From contig NZ_NPOA01000006.1 in assembly GCF_002287375.1 (NCBI RefSeq), positions 1 to 64,000 on the forward strand: DNA of 64,000 bases, in the 5' to 3' direction. The position numbers were made by a program, and so were the translations under genes. This document shows, piece after piece, positions 33,504-42,197 of this stretch. This stretch comes from Virgibacillus profundi. GTDB lineage: Bacteria > Bacillota > Bacilli > Bacillales > Amphibacillaceae. The notes beneath the pieces were generated by a model that made no database searches, was not told where the DNA came from, and saw nothing but the letters and a program-made list of their open reading frames with translations. Each line of letters opens with the position of its first letter. Within the stretch, counting starts at the first letter, position 1.

Positions 33504-35174
33504 ATGAATAATCAAGCGTATACGGTTTCTGATGCAATCGTGGAAGAGCTGGTTGCAGCGGGAGTTGAAGTCGTCTATGGCATAGTCAGTGTTCACAACA
33601 TGCCTATTTACAATGCAATGCTCAACAATGAAAATATCCGAATAGTCACAGCACGTGGAGAAAGTGGCGCAGTAAACATGGCTGATGCCTATGCACGTGC
33701 GACCGGTAAACTCGGTGTTGTATTTACAAGTACAGGTACTGGGGCAGGAAATGCTGCCGGTTCATTATCTGAAACATGGAATTCTGGTACCCCACTCCTT
33801 CATATTACAGGTGAAGCAGATTTCAACTATATTGGAACGGATCAACGTTATATTCACGAAAGTAAAGACCAGTTGAAAATGATGGATGGCGTAAGTAAAA
33901 GTGCTTATTTGCTGAAGCGTCCAAAATTGATCACGCCATTTATGCGTAAGGCTATTAAAGAGGCTCAGACTGTACCTACAGGCCCTGTTACAATTCAGAT
34001 TCCAACAAATTTCCAAGCGAAAATTATTCCGAAAAATCAATTAATCGAAGTGTCAACGGTACAAGATTCAGAAAGTAGTATCAATCTTCCGGCTGAATTA
34101 GTTGAAAAAATTGCGGTGGCAAAGAGACCTGTAGTTTGGGCAGGAAATGGAGTTATTAAATCAGGTGCTTCTGAAGAATTACTTGCGCTAGTAGAAAAAA
34201 TCCAGCCTGGAGTTGTTACAAGTGGATCCGGAAAAGGTTCTATCCCTGAAAACCATCCACTTTGCATCGGTAACTTTGCTTTTTTCCCTCAATTTGAGGA
34301 GCTTTTAAAAAAGTCGGATTTGCTTATCAGCATCGGTGTCCGTTTCCGCGCTGGTGAAACAAATGGCTGGACATCTCCAGTACCTGAAAATCACATAAAT
34401 TTAGATATGGATCCAAATGCGTTCAACCGTAATTTCGATACACTTTATGGTGTGGCAGGTGATGCTAAAGCTGTTTTACAGGAGATTAACAAAACGTTGG
34501 CAGGCATGGATATCACTCCGGATGCAGCTTATGTGGATGAAGTAAAAGAAACACGTCAAGCTGTTCGTGACGACCTCCATAGTTCAATTGAGCCTTACGG
34601 AGATATTGCAGCTATCATGAGTGAACACCTTCCTATAAATACCGTCCTGGTAACAGACGTGACCATCCCTGGATATACTTGGGCGAATAAATTGTTTGAC
34701 ATACACGAGCCAAGAAATTATCTTCACATGACTGGCGAAGGAATTGGACAAGGTTTGCCTATGGCGATTGGAGCAAAAATTGGCCAGCCAAAGAAACCGG
34801 TCGTTCTAGTTGCGGGAGATGGCGGTTTTATGGTGAACGCGGGTGAGATGATTACTGCAATTCAGGAAGATACACCAATCATTATTTTGCTATTCGATGA
34901 TGGGGGTTATGGCATTTTAAAATACTATCAAGAAGCAGCCTATGGCAGAAAGACTTCTGTTGATTTGAAAAACCCGGATTTCGTCATGATGGCTAAATCT
35001 ATGGGATTTGAATCGGAGAAAGTAACATCTGTTGAGGAATTTGATAAAGGATTAGCCAACGCCATCGCCAGCAGAAAGGCCTACATGGTTGTTGTTGATG
35101 TTGAGGTGGTAGGAATTCTAGATTATAAAGATTCTGATGAATATATTCGTTCTTTCCGCCCACATGGCGAATAA
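33504..35174 (+). CDS. Thiamine diphosphate-dependent enzyme of the acetolactate synthase/decarboxylase family
   Basis: A 556-residue three-domain ThDP enzyme. The catalytic Glu lies in TARGESGAVNMADAYAR near residue 53, the FAD/pseudo-nucleotide middle domain around 190-330, and the ThDP/Mg motif GDGGFMVNAGEMITA near 440. Family members decarboxylate or condense 2-oxoacids. With a 2-hydroxyacid dehydrogenase before it and an aldehyde dehydrogenase after it, a 2-oxoacid decarboxylase (as in benzoylformate or phenylpyruvate pathways) fits better than acetolactate synthase, but this is inference. AAGGGGG precedes the ATG. Confidence 0.8.
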   Translation: MNNQAYTVSDAIVEELVAAGVEVVYGIVSVHNMPIYNAMLNNENIRIVTARGESGAVNMADAYARATGKLGVVFTSTGTGAGNAAGSLSETWNSGTPLLHITGEADFNYIGTDQRYIHESKDQLKMMDGVSKSAYLLKRPKLITPFMRKAIKEAQTVPTGPVTIQIPTNFQAKIIPKNQLIEVSTVQDSESSINLPAELVEKIAVAKRPVVWAGNGVIKSGASEELLALVEKIQPGVVTSGSGKGSIPENHPLCIGNFAFFPQFEELLKKSDLLISIGVRFRAGETNGWTSPVPENHINLDMDPNAFNRNFDTLYGVAGDAKAVLQEINKTLAGMDITPDAAYVDEVKETRQAVRDDLHSSIEPYGDIAAIMSEHLPINTVLVTDVTIPGYTWANKLFDIHEPRNYLHMTGEGIGQGLPMAIGAKIGQPKKPVVLVAGDGGFMVNAGEMITAIQEDTPIIILLFDDGGYGILKYYQEAAYGRKTSVDLKNPDFVMMAKSMGFESEKVTSVEEFDKGLANAIASRKAYMVVVDVEVVGILDYKDSDEYIRSFRPHGE

Positions 35175-35287
35175 TAATTGTGATTGACAGTCATATGTAG
35201 GGCCCGACCTGATATGGCTGACGGTTTTACTTTTAAAAGCAGAATGACTTATAGGGAAAAACCGGAAAATGGGGAGGTATAAGAGTT

Positions 35288-36760
35288 ATGACAAGAATCT
35301 TGAAATTATATAGCAACGGGGAATGGGTGGATTCAAGCAACCCGATAAAGCAAGATATTCTAAATCCCGCTAATCAGGAAATTATTGCAAAAGCTCCCGA
35401 AGCGACTAAGGAAGAGACAGAGGAAGCGATTAAAGCTGCTAAAAGTGTGTTTGAAAGCGGCATTTGGTCTGAATGTACTCCGCTGGAAAGGGCTAACGTT
35501 TTACTGCAAATCGCTGATATGATGGAAGATAATATGAATGAATTAGTTGCCCTTGAAGTGGAAAACAACGGGAAAACGAAACGGGAAGCGGAATCGGATG
35601 CATCAGATGCTGCTGACGCTTTCCGTTACTATGCCGGCCTTCTCAGCAATACAAGTGGACAAACGTATGAAGCTTCCTATGATTTGCAAACAATGATTAT
35701 CAAGGAGCCGATGGGAGTTGCGGGCTTGATTGTTCCCTGGAATTTTCCATTGTTGATGAGTGTGTGGAAAATAGCACCAGCTTTAGCTGCAGGAAATTCA
35801 ATTATTTTAAAACCAGCTGAAATTACCCCTATGACAGCTGTGAAATTATTTGAGCTGATGGACCAAACGGATTTACCAAAAGGTGTTGCACACCTATTGA
35901 TGGGCTCAGGCTCAATCGTCGGTCAGACAATTTCCGAAAGCAATGATGTGGACGTTGTTTCCTTTACGGGAAGTACAGAGGTTGGTCGCAACATCATGCA
36001 GGCTGCTACAGGCAACTTGAAAAAGATTTCTTTGGAACTCGGTGGGAAATCACCAAACATTATTTTTGAAGATGCAGATTTTGATACAGCTGTTGATCAT
36101 GCTTTGTTCGGAATTTTTATGGGTTCAGGACAGGTCTGCACGTCGGGAAGCCGGATATTGGTTCAAGAAGGAATCTATGAAGAATTCATTAAAAAATATG
36201 TGGAAATAGTAAAGGGGATTAACGTCGGTCCGGGAAATGATGAAAACTCCGAGATGGGGGCAATTGTTAGCGAAAAGCACATGGAAAGCATCCTAGAATA
36301 TATCCGAATCGGAAAAGAAGAGGGTGCGCGTTTAGCTTTTGGTGGAAACCGTATTGTACAGGACGGCATGGAAAAAGGATTCTTTATTGAGCCAACTGTT
36401 TTCGCTGATGTGACTAGCGATATGAGAATCGTCAAAGAAGAAATCTTCGGCCCTGTTGTCGTAATTCAAAAGTTCAAGGATGAAGCGGAAGCTATTAAAC
36501 TTGCGAATGATACGGAATTCGGCCTGGCAGGTGCAGTATTCTCGAGCGATCAAAATAAAGCAATGCGCGTGATTAAAAAAGTACGTGCTGGGATCACTTG
36601 GGTAAACACCTACCATCTCACAAATGTCCAAGCACCATGGGGCGGATATAAGCATAGTGGTATCGGCAGAAGTCTTGGAACATACGGATTGGATGAATAC
36701 CAAGAGACAAAGCAAATCAATATCAGTATGGATCCAAAACCGATTCAATGGTTTAAATAA
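35288..36760 (+). CDS. NAD(P)-dependent aldehyde dehydrogenase
   Basis: A 490-residue enzyme oxidising an aldehyde to the acid. Glu of LELGGKSPNI and Cys of GSGQVCTSGSR form the active site, with the Rossmann motif FTGSTEVGRNI near 230 and the PWNFPLLM oxyanion segment near 155. AGGTATAAGAG before the ATG is a modest site. It ends the three-gene set with the 2-hydroxyacid dehydrogenase and ThDP enzyme; substrate unknown. Betaine-aldehyde dehydrogenase is another possibility, considering the OpuC operon next door, but no choline oxidase gene is seen. Confidence 0.85.
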   Translation: MTRILKLYSNGEWVDSSNPIKQDILNPANQEIIAKAPEATKEETEEAIKAAKSVFESGIWSECTPLERANVLLQIADMMEDNMNELVALEVENNGKTKREAESDASDAADAFRYYAGLLSNTSGQTYEASYDLQTMIIKEPMGVAGLIVPWNFPLLMSVWKIAPALAAGNSIILKPAEITPMTAVKLFELMDQTDLPKGVAHLLMGSGSIVGQTISESNDVDVVSFTGSTEVGRNIMQAATGNLKKISLELGGKSPNIIFEDADFDTAVDHALFGIFMGSGQVCTSGSRILVQEGIYEEFIKKYVEIVKGINVGPGNDENSEMGAIVSEKHMESILEYIRIGKEEGARLAFGGNRIVQDGMEKGFFIEPTVFADVTSDMRIVKEEIFGPVVVIQKFKDEAEAIKLANDTEFGLAGAVFSSDQNKAMRVIKKVRAGITWVNTYHLTNVQAPWGGYKHSGIGRSLGTYGLDEYQETKQINISMDPKPIQWFK

Positions 36761-36810
36761 TAGAATAGACAGTGTGTTTTGAGTGAAATGCTACATCGAG
36801 GATTTTCTAA

Positions 36811-36858
36811 AAGAAGCTTCCCATTAGTTGTGAAAACTTTTTGGGAAGCTTCTTCTTT
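36811..36858. terminator. Terminator between the convergent aldehyde dehydrogenase and TetR genes
   Basis: AAGAAGCTTCCCA and TGGGAAGCTTCTT form a perfect stem around an 18-base loop, flanked by TTTT and AAAA tracts. Confidence 0.8.
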
Positions 36859-36871
36859 GGTGACCCTCCCT

Positions 36872-37441
36872 TCACCTCAACCCCAAAATCCCCTTATTAA
36901 TCACATTAATTATTATCTCAGCCATTTCCTTCGGTGATTTGTCCATGCCGTTGTTCAACCACACTTTCATCACTTGAATACTGCCACTTACGATAAATGT
37001 GCTTAAATACTCGGAAATATCCTCATCGAGATGCTTAACCTCCATCCAGTCTTTCATAATGAAACGTTGAGCAACAACCATCACTTTCTTTTCAAAGGAG
37101 GAATCGACATTTTCGTTGAGGAGTGTTTGGCATTCATCTTGCTTGGAAGCAAAGTATTTAATCAATCTTTCTGTCATTTGTAAGGCTTCATCTTCCTTCT
37201 CAAAATCGTACGTTCTCAAGTACATAATCATTTCCTCGATCAGTTCTTCTTCTATTTGTTCAAGCAGGTCAAATTGATCGGAGTAATGTGCATAGAAAGT
37301 AGAGCGATTGATATCCGCCAGTTCACATATTTCCTTGACCGTAATCGTAGAAATTTGTTTTTCCTTCAACAATTTCATCAGGCTATCCTTTAAAACCATC
37401 CGGGTATATTTTTTTCGTCTGTCCAATTTATCAGAAGTCAT
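36872..37441 (-). CDS. TetR/AcrR-family regulator
   Basis: A 189-residue repressor: the N-terminal helix-turn-helix (about residues 10-55, with ITVKEICELADINRSTFYAHY), then a helical ligand domain. It is divergent from the MMPL/YhgE-like pair and has its promoter region in the shared 157-bp gap, so it probably controls that pair. Starts with GGGAGGG upstream. Confidence 0.85.
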   Translation of the reverse strand: MTSDKLDRRKKYTRMVLKDSLMKLLKEKQISTITVKEICELADINRSTFYAHYSDQFDLLEQIEEELIEEMIMYLRTYDFEKEDEALQMTERLIKYFASKQDECQTLLNENVDSSFEKKVMVVAQRFIMKDWMEVKHLDEDISEYLSTFIVSGSIQVMKVWLNNGMDKSPKEMAEIIINVINKGILGLR

Positions 37442-37470
37442 AGGAATCCCTCCCTTAAAATTTCACGTTC

Positions 37471-37555
37471 TCCAACAAAATAAAACAGTATGTTGGAAAA
37501 CATACGTATTTTGCAAAACTGGTTGTTGTAAAAGCAACACCGTGTTTTATATAAT
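37471..37555 (+). promoter_or_regulatory. Promoter/operator region of the MMPL gene
   Basis: TATAAT (37550) with TTGTAA 18 bases upstream is a reasonable sigma-A promoter. Over the -35 box lies TGTTG-TAAAAG-CAACA (37524-37539), and just upstream TCCAACA...TGTTGGA (37471-37497). Both use the same TGTTG/CAACA half-site, as expected for a TetR-type dimer. The TetR gene reads away from it. Confidence 0.5.
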
Positions 37556-37598
37556 GATATAGTGGAATTTTTTATAAAGCAAGAGAGGGTGAATTATT

Positions 37599-39656
37599 AT
37601 AAACATTGCAGCACGAATCATAAAACATAAAAAGCCCATTGTACTTACTTTTTTAATCATTGCAGTAATCAGCATCGTTGCTCAGTTCACCGTTTCTGTT
37701 AACTACAATATGGTAGATTACTTGCCGGAAGATGCTCCATCTACGAATGCAATAGAAGTAATGGACCAGGAATTTGATGGTTCTGTTCCGAATACTAGCG
37801 TCATGATTAATGATGTTACCATACAGGAAGCACTTGATTACAAAGATGAACTCGCCTCCATTGATGGCGTGTCAGATGTGACCTGGTTAGATGACGCCAT
37901 CGATATAAAAACCCCGATCGAAATGGCCGATCAGGATACGGTAGAATCTTATTATAAGGATAATAATGCGTTATTTTCCTTCAGTATCCGTGAGGGAGAT
38001 GAAGTGGCGACTACCGATGCCATTTATGAGCTGATAGGTGAAGAAAATGCCATGGCAGGGGAGGCGCTGAATACAGCGACTCAACAAAAGATGGCTTTGA
38101 CCGAAACTATGTATGCCGCAGCGTTATTGATACCAATTATTATTATCATTTTAGTTCTGTCCACCAGTTCCTGGATTGAACCGGTATTTTTCCTGACGGC
38201 TATTGGTGTTTCGGTATTGATTAATTTAGGAACGAATATATTTCTAGGTGAAATATCCTTTGTCACGCAATCGGTGGCGCCGATTCTACAGCTTGCGGTT
38301 TCGCTGGATTATGCTATTTTTCTGCTTCATAGTTTCTCAGATTTCAGGCAGAAAGTAGCTGATCCCAAGGAAGCAATGAAGCTTGCGATGAAGCGATCAT
38401 TCCCAGCGATTGCAGCAAGTGCGTCAACGACTTTCTTTGGTTTTATCGCACTGACGTTTATGAATTTTGAGATTGGTTCCGATTTAGGAGTCAACCTTGT
38501 AAAAGGAATTCTATTAAGCTTTATTAGTGTCATGGTATTCTTGCCAGCGTTGACAATTATGCTTTATAAATGGATTGATAAAACCCAGCATAAGCCATTA
38601 CTTCCAAGCATTAAAAATGTTGGAAAAGGGGTAATGAAACTAAAAATCCCAAGTTTGATTCTCGTATTAGTTCTCCTTGTCCCGGCATTTTTAGCGCAAG
38701 GTCAAACTAATTTCATTTATGGAATTGGTGAACAACCAGAATCAACCCGTGCAGGCAGTGATGTAATAAAGATTGAAGAGGAATTTGGAAAAAATACCAC
38801 CATGGTTCTCCTTGTTCCAAAAGGGAATGTCGCAAAAGAAGAAGAATTAGTGGAAGACTTAGTGAACACAGCGCATGTGAAAAGTGTTCTATCCTATGTC
38901 AACACAGTCAGTGCAGCAATTCCACCTGAGTATTTGGATGAATCCGTGACGGAACAGTTTTATTCCGAAAATTACAGTCGGATCATTCTTCAGACAAACA
39001 CCGATACGGAAGGGGACACAGCATTTGGCTTAATTGAAGATGTCCAAAAGACAGCTGAAGGTTATTATGGTGATAATTTCTACTCACTAGGGGAAAGTGT
39101 GACACTGTACGATATGAAAAATGTTGTGCAAAAGGATAATAAGGTTGTTAATATACTAACTGTTATCGCCATTGCACTTGTGTTGCTGGTCACGTTTAAA
39201 TCCATTTCTTTTCCAGTGATTCTTCTGCTGACAATTCAGTCGTCCGTTTGGATTAATTTATCGATTCCTTATTTTACCAATTCCTCTCTGGTGTTTGTAG
39301 GATACTTGATCGTCAGTACGGTACAGCTAGCTGCGACAGTTGATTATGGTATTCTGCTGACGGAAGCATTTAAAGAGAATAGAAAAGAAATGCCAGCACT
39401 ACAAGCAATTAAGAAAACCATCGATGAGAAAATTTTCTCGATTGCCATTTCTGCTTCCATTTTATCCAGTGTCGGGTTTATTCTATGGCTTACTTCGTCC
39501 AACCCGGTCGTTTCATCCATAGGATTATTACTAGGACGTGGAGCATTGCTTGCCTTTATTATGGTTGTGTTATTCCTACCAGCCGTTCTATTGGTATTTG
39601 ATAAATTGATAGAAAAAACAACATGGAAAGCAAATTATTATAAAAGGGAGAAATGA
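37599..39656 (+). CDS. MMPL/RND-family membrane transporter, apparently with an AUA start
   Basis: A membrane exporter of about 685 residues with two sets of six membrane helices and two large outer loops. The first in-frame ATG (37710) would remove the first helix, yet the open frame continues upstream to a TGA at 37590. It reads NIAARIIKHKKPIVLTFLII, typical of the N-terminus of this family, directly after ATA 37599. AGAGGGTG lies eight bases before that ATA. So translation most likely begins at AUA (or AUU just before). Other features are normal (VTQSVAPILQLAVSLDYAIFLLHS; TVDYGILLTEAFKENR). It overlaps the next gene by four bases. Confidence 0.75.
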   Translation: MNIAARIIKHKKPIVLTFLIIAVISIVAQFTVSVNYNMVDYLPEDAPSTNAIEVMDQEFDGSVPNTSVMINDVTIQEALDYKDELASIDGVSDVTWLDDAIDIKTPIEMADQDTVESYYKDNNALFSFSIREGDEVATTDAIYELIGEENAMAGEALNTATQQKMALTETMYAAALLIPIIIIILVLSTSSWIEPVFFLTAIGVSVLINLGTNIFLGEISFVTQSVAPILQLAVSLDYAIFLLHSFSDFRQKVADPKEAMKLAMKRSFPAIAASASTTFFGFIALTFMNFEIGSDLGVNLVKGILLSFISVMVFLPALTIMLYKWIDKTQHKPLLPSIKNVGKGVMKLKIPSLILVLVLLVPAFLAQGQTNFIYGIGEQPESTRAGSDVIKIEEEFGKNTTMVLLVPKGNVAKEEELVEDLVNTAHVKSVLSYVNTVSAAIPPEYLDESVTEQFYSENYSRIILQTNTDTEGDTAFGLIEDVQKTAEGYYGDNFYSLGESVTLYDMKNVVQKDNKVVNILTVIAIALVLLVTFKSISFPVILLLTIQSSVWINLSIPYFTNSSLVFVGYLIVSTVQLAATVDYGILLTEAFKENRKEMPALQAIKKTIDEKIFSIAISASILSSVGFILWLTSSNPVVSSIGLLLGRGALLAFIMVVLFLPAVLLVFDKLIEKTTWKANYYKREK

Positions 39657-41470
39657 TGATGAGAAGAAAAATACTCCTAGTTTTGGCAGCCGTGATCCTT
39701 GTCTTGCCGTCATTTCTTGTAACTGCTTCTTCAAGTGACAGTAAAACACAGGAAGCAAAGCTTGAGCAGGATGGAAAAATTTCCTCAAAGGATGAAGTGG
39801 TATATGCAACACTAAGTCCAACTGGTGATAGACAGGAAATTTATGTTGTGAATACATTGGACGTTAAAAAAGAGGGTACAGTTGTTGATTATGGCTCGTA
39901 TTCCAGTCTGAAAAACTTAACCGATTTATCAGAACTGGATCAAAGTGACAATAAGGTACAATTCACAGCATCTGAGGGTAAGTTTTATTATCAAGGGAAT
40001 ACGGAAGATGCTGCCTTACCTTGGGATATTGCTGTTTCTTATTCCTTGGATGGGAAGAAAATATCCCCGGAGGAACTGGCCGGGAAAGACGGTCGCTTAA
40101 AAATCAGGATAGAAACGTCTGCCAATGAGACGGTTAATCCGGCGTTTTTTGAAAACTATCTATTGCAAATCTCGCTTACACTCGGCTCAGAAATTGCCAG
40201 TAACATCAAGGCGGGAGACGGAATGGTCGCCAATGCTGGGAAGAATAAGCAAGTGACATTTACCGTGATGCCAGAGCAGGAGGAAGAGCTATTGGTGGAA
40301 GCGGATGTAGTAGATTTTGAGTTAGACGGAATTGACATCACAGGTGTTCCTTCATCAATGTCCGTAGAAGCACCGGATGTAGATGAAATGACAGGTGACA
40401 TGAAATCCCTGACTGGCGCCATTACTGAAATAAACGATGGTGTGGGAGAACTGAATAATGGCGTTTCTGAATTAAATAACGGTGTCGCAGAATTACATGA
40501 CGGTTCCGCGCAGTACAAAAATGGAATCGCTAATCTTGACGGATCCTCCTCTGAATTGATAAATGGATCTAAAGAGATTGAAGAAGCCCTTGGAGCATTG
40601 AGTAATTCCCTTGGTAATACGGAAGGGATGGATCTAAGTGGAATGGAAGGTTTAGTCGAAGGACTTACTGGAATTTCGAGTGGCTTAGGGGAAACTGCAG
40701 ATGGTCTAGGGATACTAAAACAGAATTACGCAGAAGCTTATGGTGCACTAGATTCTGCAATAACAGCTATTCCTGCAGATGTTACAAATGAAGAAATTCA
40801 AGCATTGAAAAACAGTGATGCAGATCAAGAAGTAGTTGGAAAGCTACTTGAAACCTATACTGCTGCCCAAGCTGCAAAAGGAACCTATGCTGAGGTGAAA
40901 CAAGGCTTTGATGCAGTAGATGTTACATTGGAAAAAACTATTGGTGGTCTCACCGAAATGGCTGATAATTTAGAGTCACTCGCAAATGGGCTCACGTCAT
41001 CTCTGGAAAACATGGATAGCATGGAAGGCTTTAAAGAGTTGCAGGAAGGGATAGCCAGTTTGTCCAGTAACTATAAAACCTTTCACTCTGGCTTAGTAGA
41101 ATATACTGGGGGAGTAAGCCAATTATCCAGCTCTTATCAGGACCTGCACAATGGAATCGGAGAATTGTCTGTGGGAACTGGAGAGTTAGAAACTGGTGTT
41201 GGTGAACTTCACAATGGTACAACAGAATTACATGAATCAACTAAAGATTTACCAGAACAAATGACAGAAGAAATCGATCAAATGATGGCAGAATACGATA
41301 AATCCGATTTCGAAGCCGTATCCTTTGTTTCTGATAAAAACGAAAATGTAAATTCGGTTCAGTTTGTGTTGAAAACAGAGAGCATTAAATATGAAGAACC
41401 GGAAGCAACGGAAGAGCCTGTTAAGGAAGAAAAAGGAATCTGGGATCGTTTTAAAGATTTATTTTCATAA
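39653..41470 (+). CDS. YhgE/Pip-like secreted coiled-coil protein
   Basis: A 605-residue exported protein. The signal peptide (about 1-25) is followed by a beta-rich domain and then, from about residue 260, repeats of the form [LI]-N-[ND]-G-V-x-E-L (INDGVGELNNGVSELNNG, then VAELHDGSAQY; later LHNGIGELSVGTGELETG), the X-heptad type seen in YhgE/Pip and in the periplasmic partners of MMPL exporters. The C-terminus is acidic then basic (IWDRFKDLFS). It is translationally coupled to the MMPL transporter and probably works with it. Its tail and terminator have two decayed copies downstream (44504 and 45875). Confidence 0.75.
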   Translation: MMMRRKILLVLAAVILVLPSFLVTASSSDSKTQEAKLEQDGKISSKDEVVYATLSPTGDRQEIYVVNTLDVKKEGTVVDYGSYSSLKNLTDLSELDQSDNKVQFTASEGKFYYQGNTEDAALPWDIAVSYSLDGKKISPEELAGKDGRLKIRIETSANETVNPAFFENYLLQISLTLGSEIASNIKAGDGMVANAGKNKQVTFTVMPEQEEELLVEADVVDFELDGIDITGVPSSMSVEAPDVDEMTGDMKSLTGAITEINDGVGELNNGVSELNNGVAELHDGSAQYKNGIANLDGSSSELINGSKEIEEALGALSNSLGNTEGMDLSGMEGLVEGLTGISSGLGETADGLGILKQNYAEAYGALDSAITAIPADVTNEEIQALKNSDADQEVVGKLLETYTAAQAAKGTYAEVKQGFDAVDVTLEKTIGGLTEMADNLESLANGLTSSLENMDSMEGFKELQEGIASLSSNYKTFHSGLVEYTGGVSQLSSSYQDLHNGIGELSVGTGELETGVGELHNGTTELHESTKDLPEQMTEEIDQMMAEYDKSDFEAVSFVSDKNENVNSVQFVLKTESIKYEEPEATEEPVKEEKGIWDRFKDLFS

Positions 41471-41545
41471 AGAGAGTGAATGAAGGTGCTGACCCTGGTG
41501 AGGGGAGGCACCTTTTTTGTAAGGGAAAGCGTTAAAAGTCGTGCA
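41421..41545 (+). repeat. yhgE tail/terminator repeat, copy 1 (source)
   Basis: The last codons of the YhgE-like gene (EEKGIWDRFKDLFS), its stop, terminator and about 25 bp more. The same series is found at 44504-44602 and 45875-45975. Confidence 0.8.
41483..41518 (+). terminator. Terminator of the MMPL/YhgE-like operon
   Basis: AAGGTGC...CCC pairs with GGG...GGCACC, followed by TTTTTTG. Confidence 0.8.
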
Positions 41546-41630
41546 GTAGTCCGCAAAAGCTGTGCAGCATCCAAGAAAAGTCGTGCACCTCCACCAAAGT
41601 CGTGCAGTACCCAAGCAAAGTTGTGCATAG
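41532..41630. repeat. Short tandem repeat, about 21-bp period, five units
   Basis: GTGCA recurs at 41541, 41562, 41583, 41602 and 41623 in units like AAAGTCGTGCAGTACCCAAGC. One isolated unit (AAAGTCGTGCATC) also follows the tail repeat at 44591. Non-coding. The rest of 41631-41784 shows no gene. Confidence 0.75.
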
Positions 41631-41737
41631 GCGTATACCCAAAAGGATTATGATGACTTTATTTGGTTAGCCGCAATGGAAGTAGAGGATTCGATAGATT
41701 TGTTTTTAAGTGCAATTGAATGATGTTTTGTGTGACA

Positions 41738-41776
41738 GAGGGACCTTGGTCTAGCTGGGACAAGGTTCCTCCGTCT
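41738..41776. terminator. Terminator-like hairpin
   Basis: GAGGGACCTTG and CAAGGTTCCTC form a stem around 12 bases, just before the 3' end of the minus-strand YdhR-like gene. T tracts are weak on both sides. Confidence 0.5.
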
Positions 41777-41784
41777 CATATTAT

Positions 41785-42090
41785 TTACTTTACTGGTCCT
41801 TTTGTGATCTCAGTAAGTTTAGAATTGATGGCAAAGATTTTTGCGTTGACATCTGTTATTCCAAAGCCAGCTAATCTTTTCGCGTGCATATCTATATATT
41901 TTTCAGCTGTTTCTTTGGTTTGAAATATATAAATTCCACCGGCCTCATTTGTTTCGGGACTCTCTGTCCAGATTTTCCATTTGAAGCCATCTTCTTCATT
42001 GATACTTTTTGCTAAATCGGAAAACGCCTCTGCCATTTCATCTCCGAATGGTCCATTCATTTTAAAATCGACTTGTAATACGTATGCCAT
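41785..42090 (-). CDS. YdhR-type putative mono-oxygenase (dimeric alpha/beta-barrel)
   Basis: A 101-residue ferredoxin-like-fold protein. The family pattern is clear: LQVDFKMNGPFGDEM at the start, GFKWKIWTESPETNEAGGIYIF in the middle and a tail with KIFAINSKLTEI. Such proteins (PF08803) are small cytoplasmic dimers suspected of mono-oxygenase activity on aromatics. AAAAGGAG precedes the ATG. Stands alone. Confidence 0.8.
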   Translation of the reverse strand: MAYVLQVDFKMNGPFGDEMAEAFSDLAKSINEEDGFKWKIWTESPETNEAGGIYIFQTKETAEKYIDMHAKRLAGFGITDVNAKIFAINSKLTEITKGPVK

Positions 42091-42120
42091 GGTTATTCTC
42101 CTTTTGTTTCTGTAGTTGTT

Positions 42121-42188
42121 AGAAGACCCGGCTTATCGCCAAGCCTTAATGGCGAAAGCCTAAGTCGCACTTATATTGATTTCTTAAA
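42121..42188. repeat. 70-bp palindromic repeat, copy 2 (inverted)
   Basis: The reverse complement of 32294-32362, with the same GGCTTATCGCC/GGCGAAAGCC hairpin. Confidence 0.85.
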
Positions 42189-42197
42189 AAAATTAGT

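Noticed and set aside
37710-37712. ATG 37710 as the start of the MMPL gene
   Set aside because: No ribosome site there, and it would cut off the conserved first membrane helix.
41532-41630. CRISPR-like short repeats
   Set aside because: Units of about 21 bp are contiguous and imperfect with no spacers.
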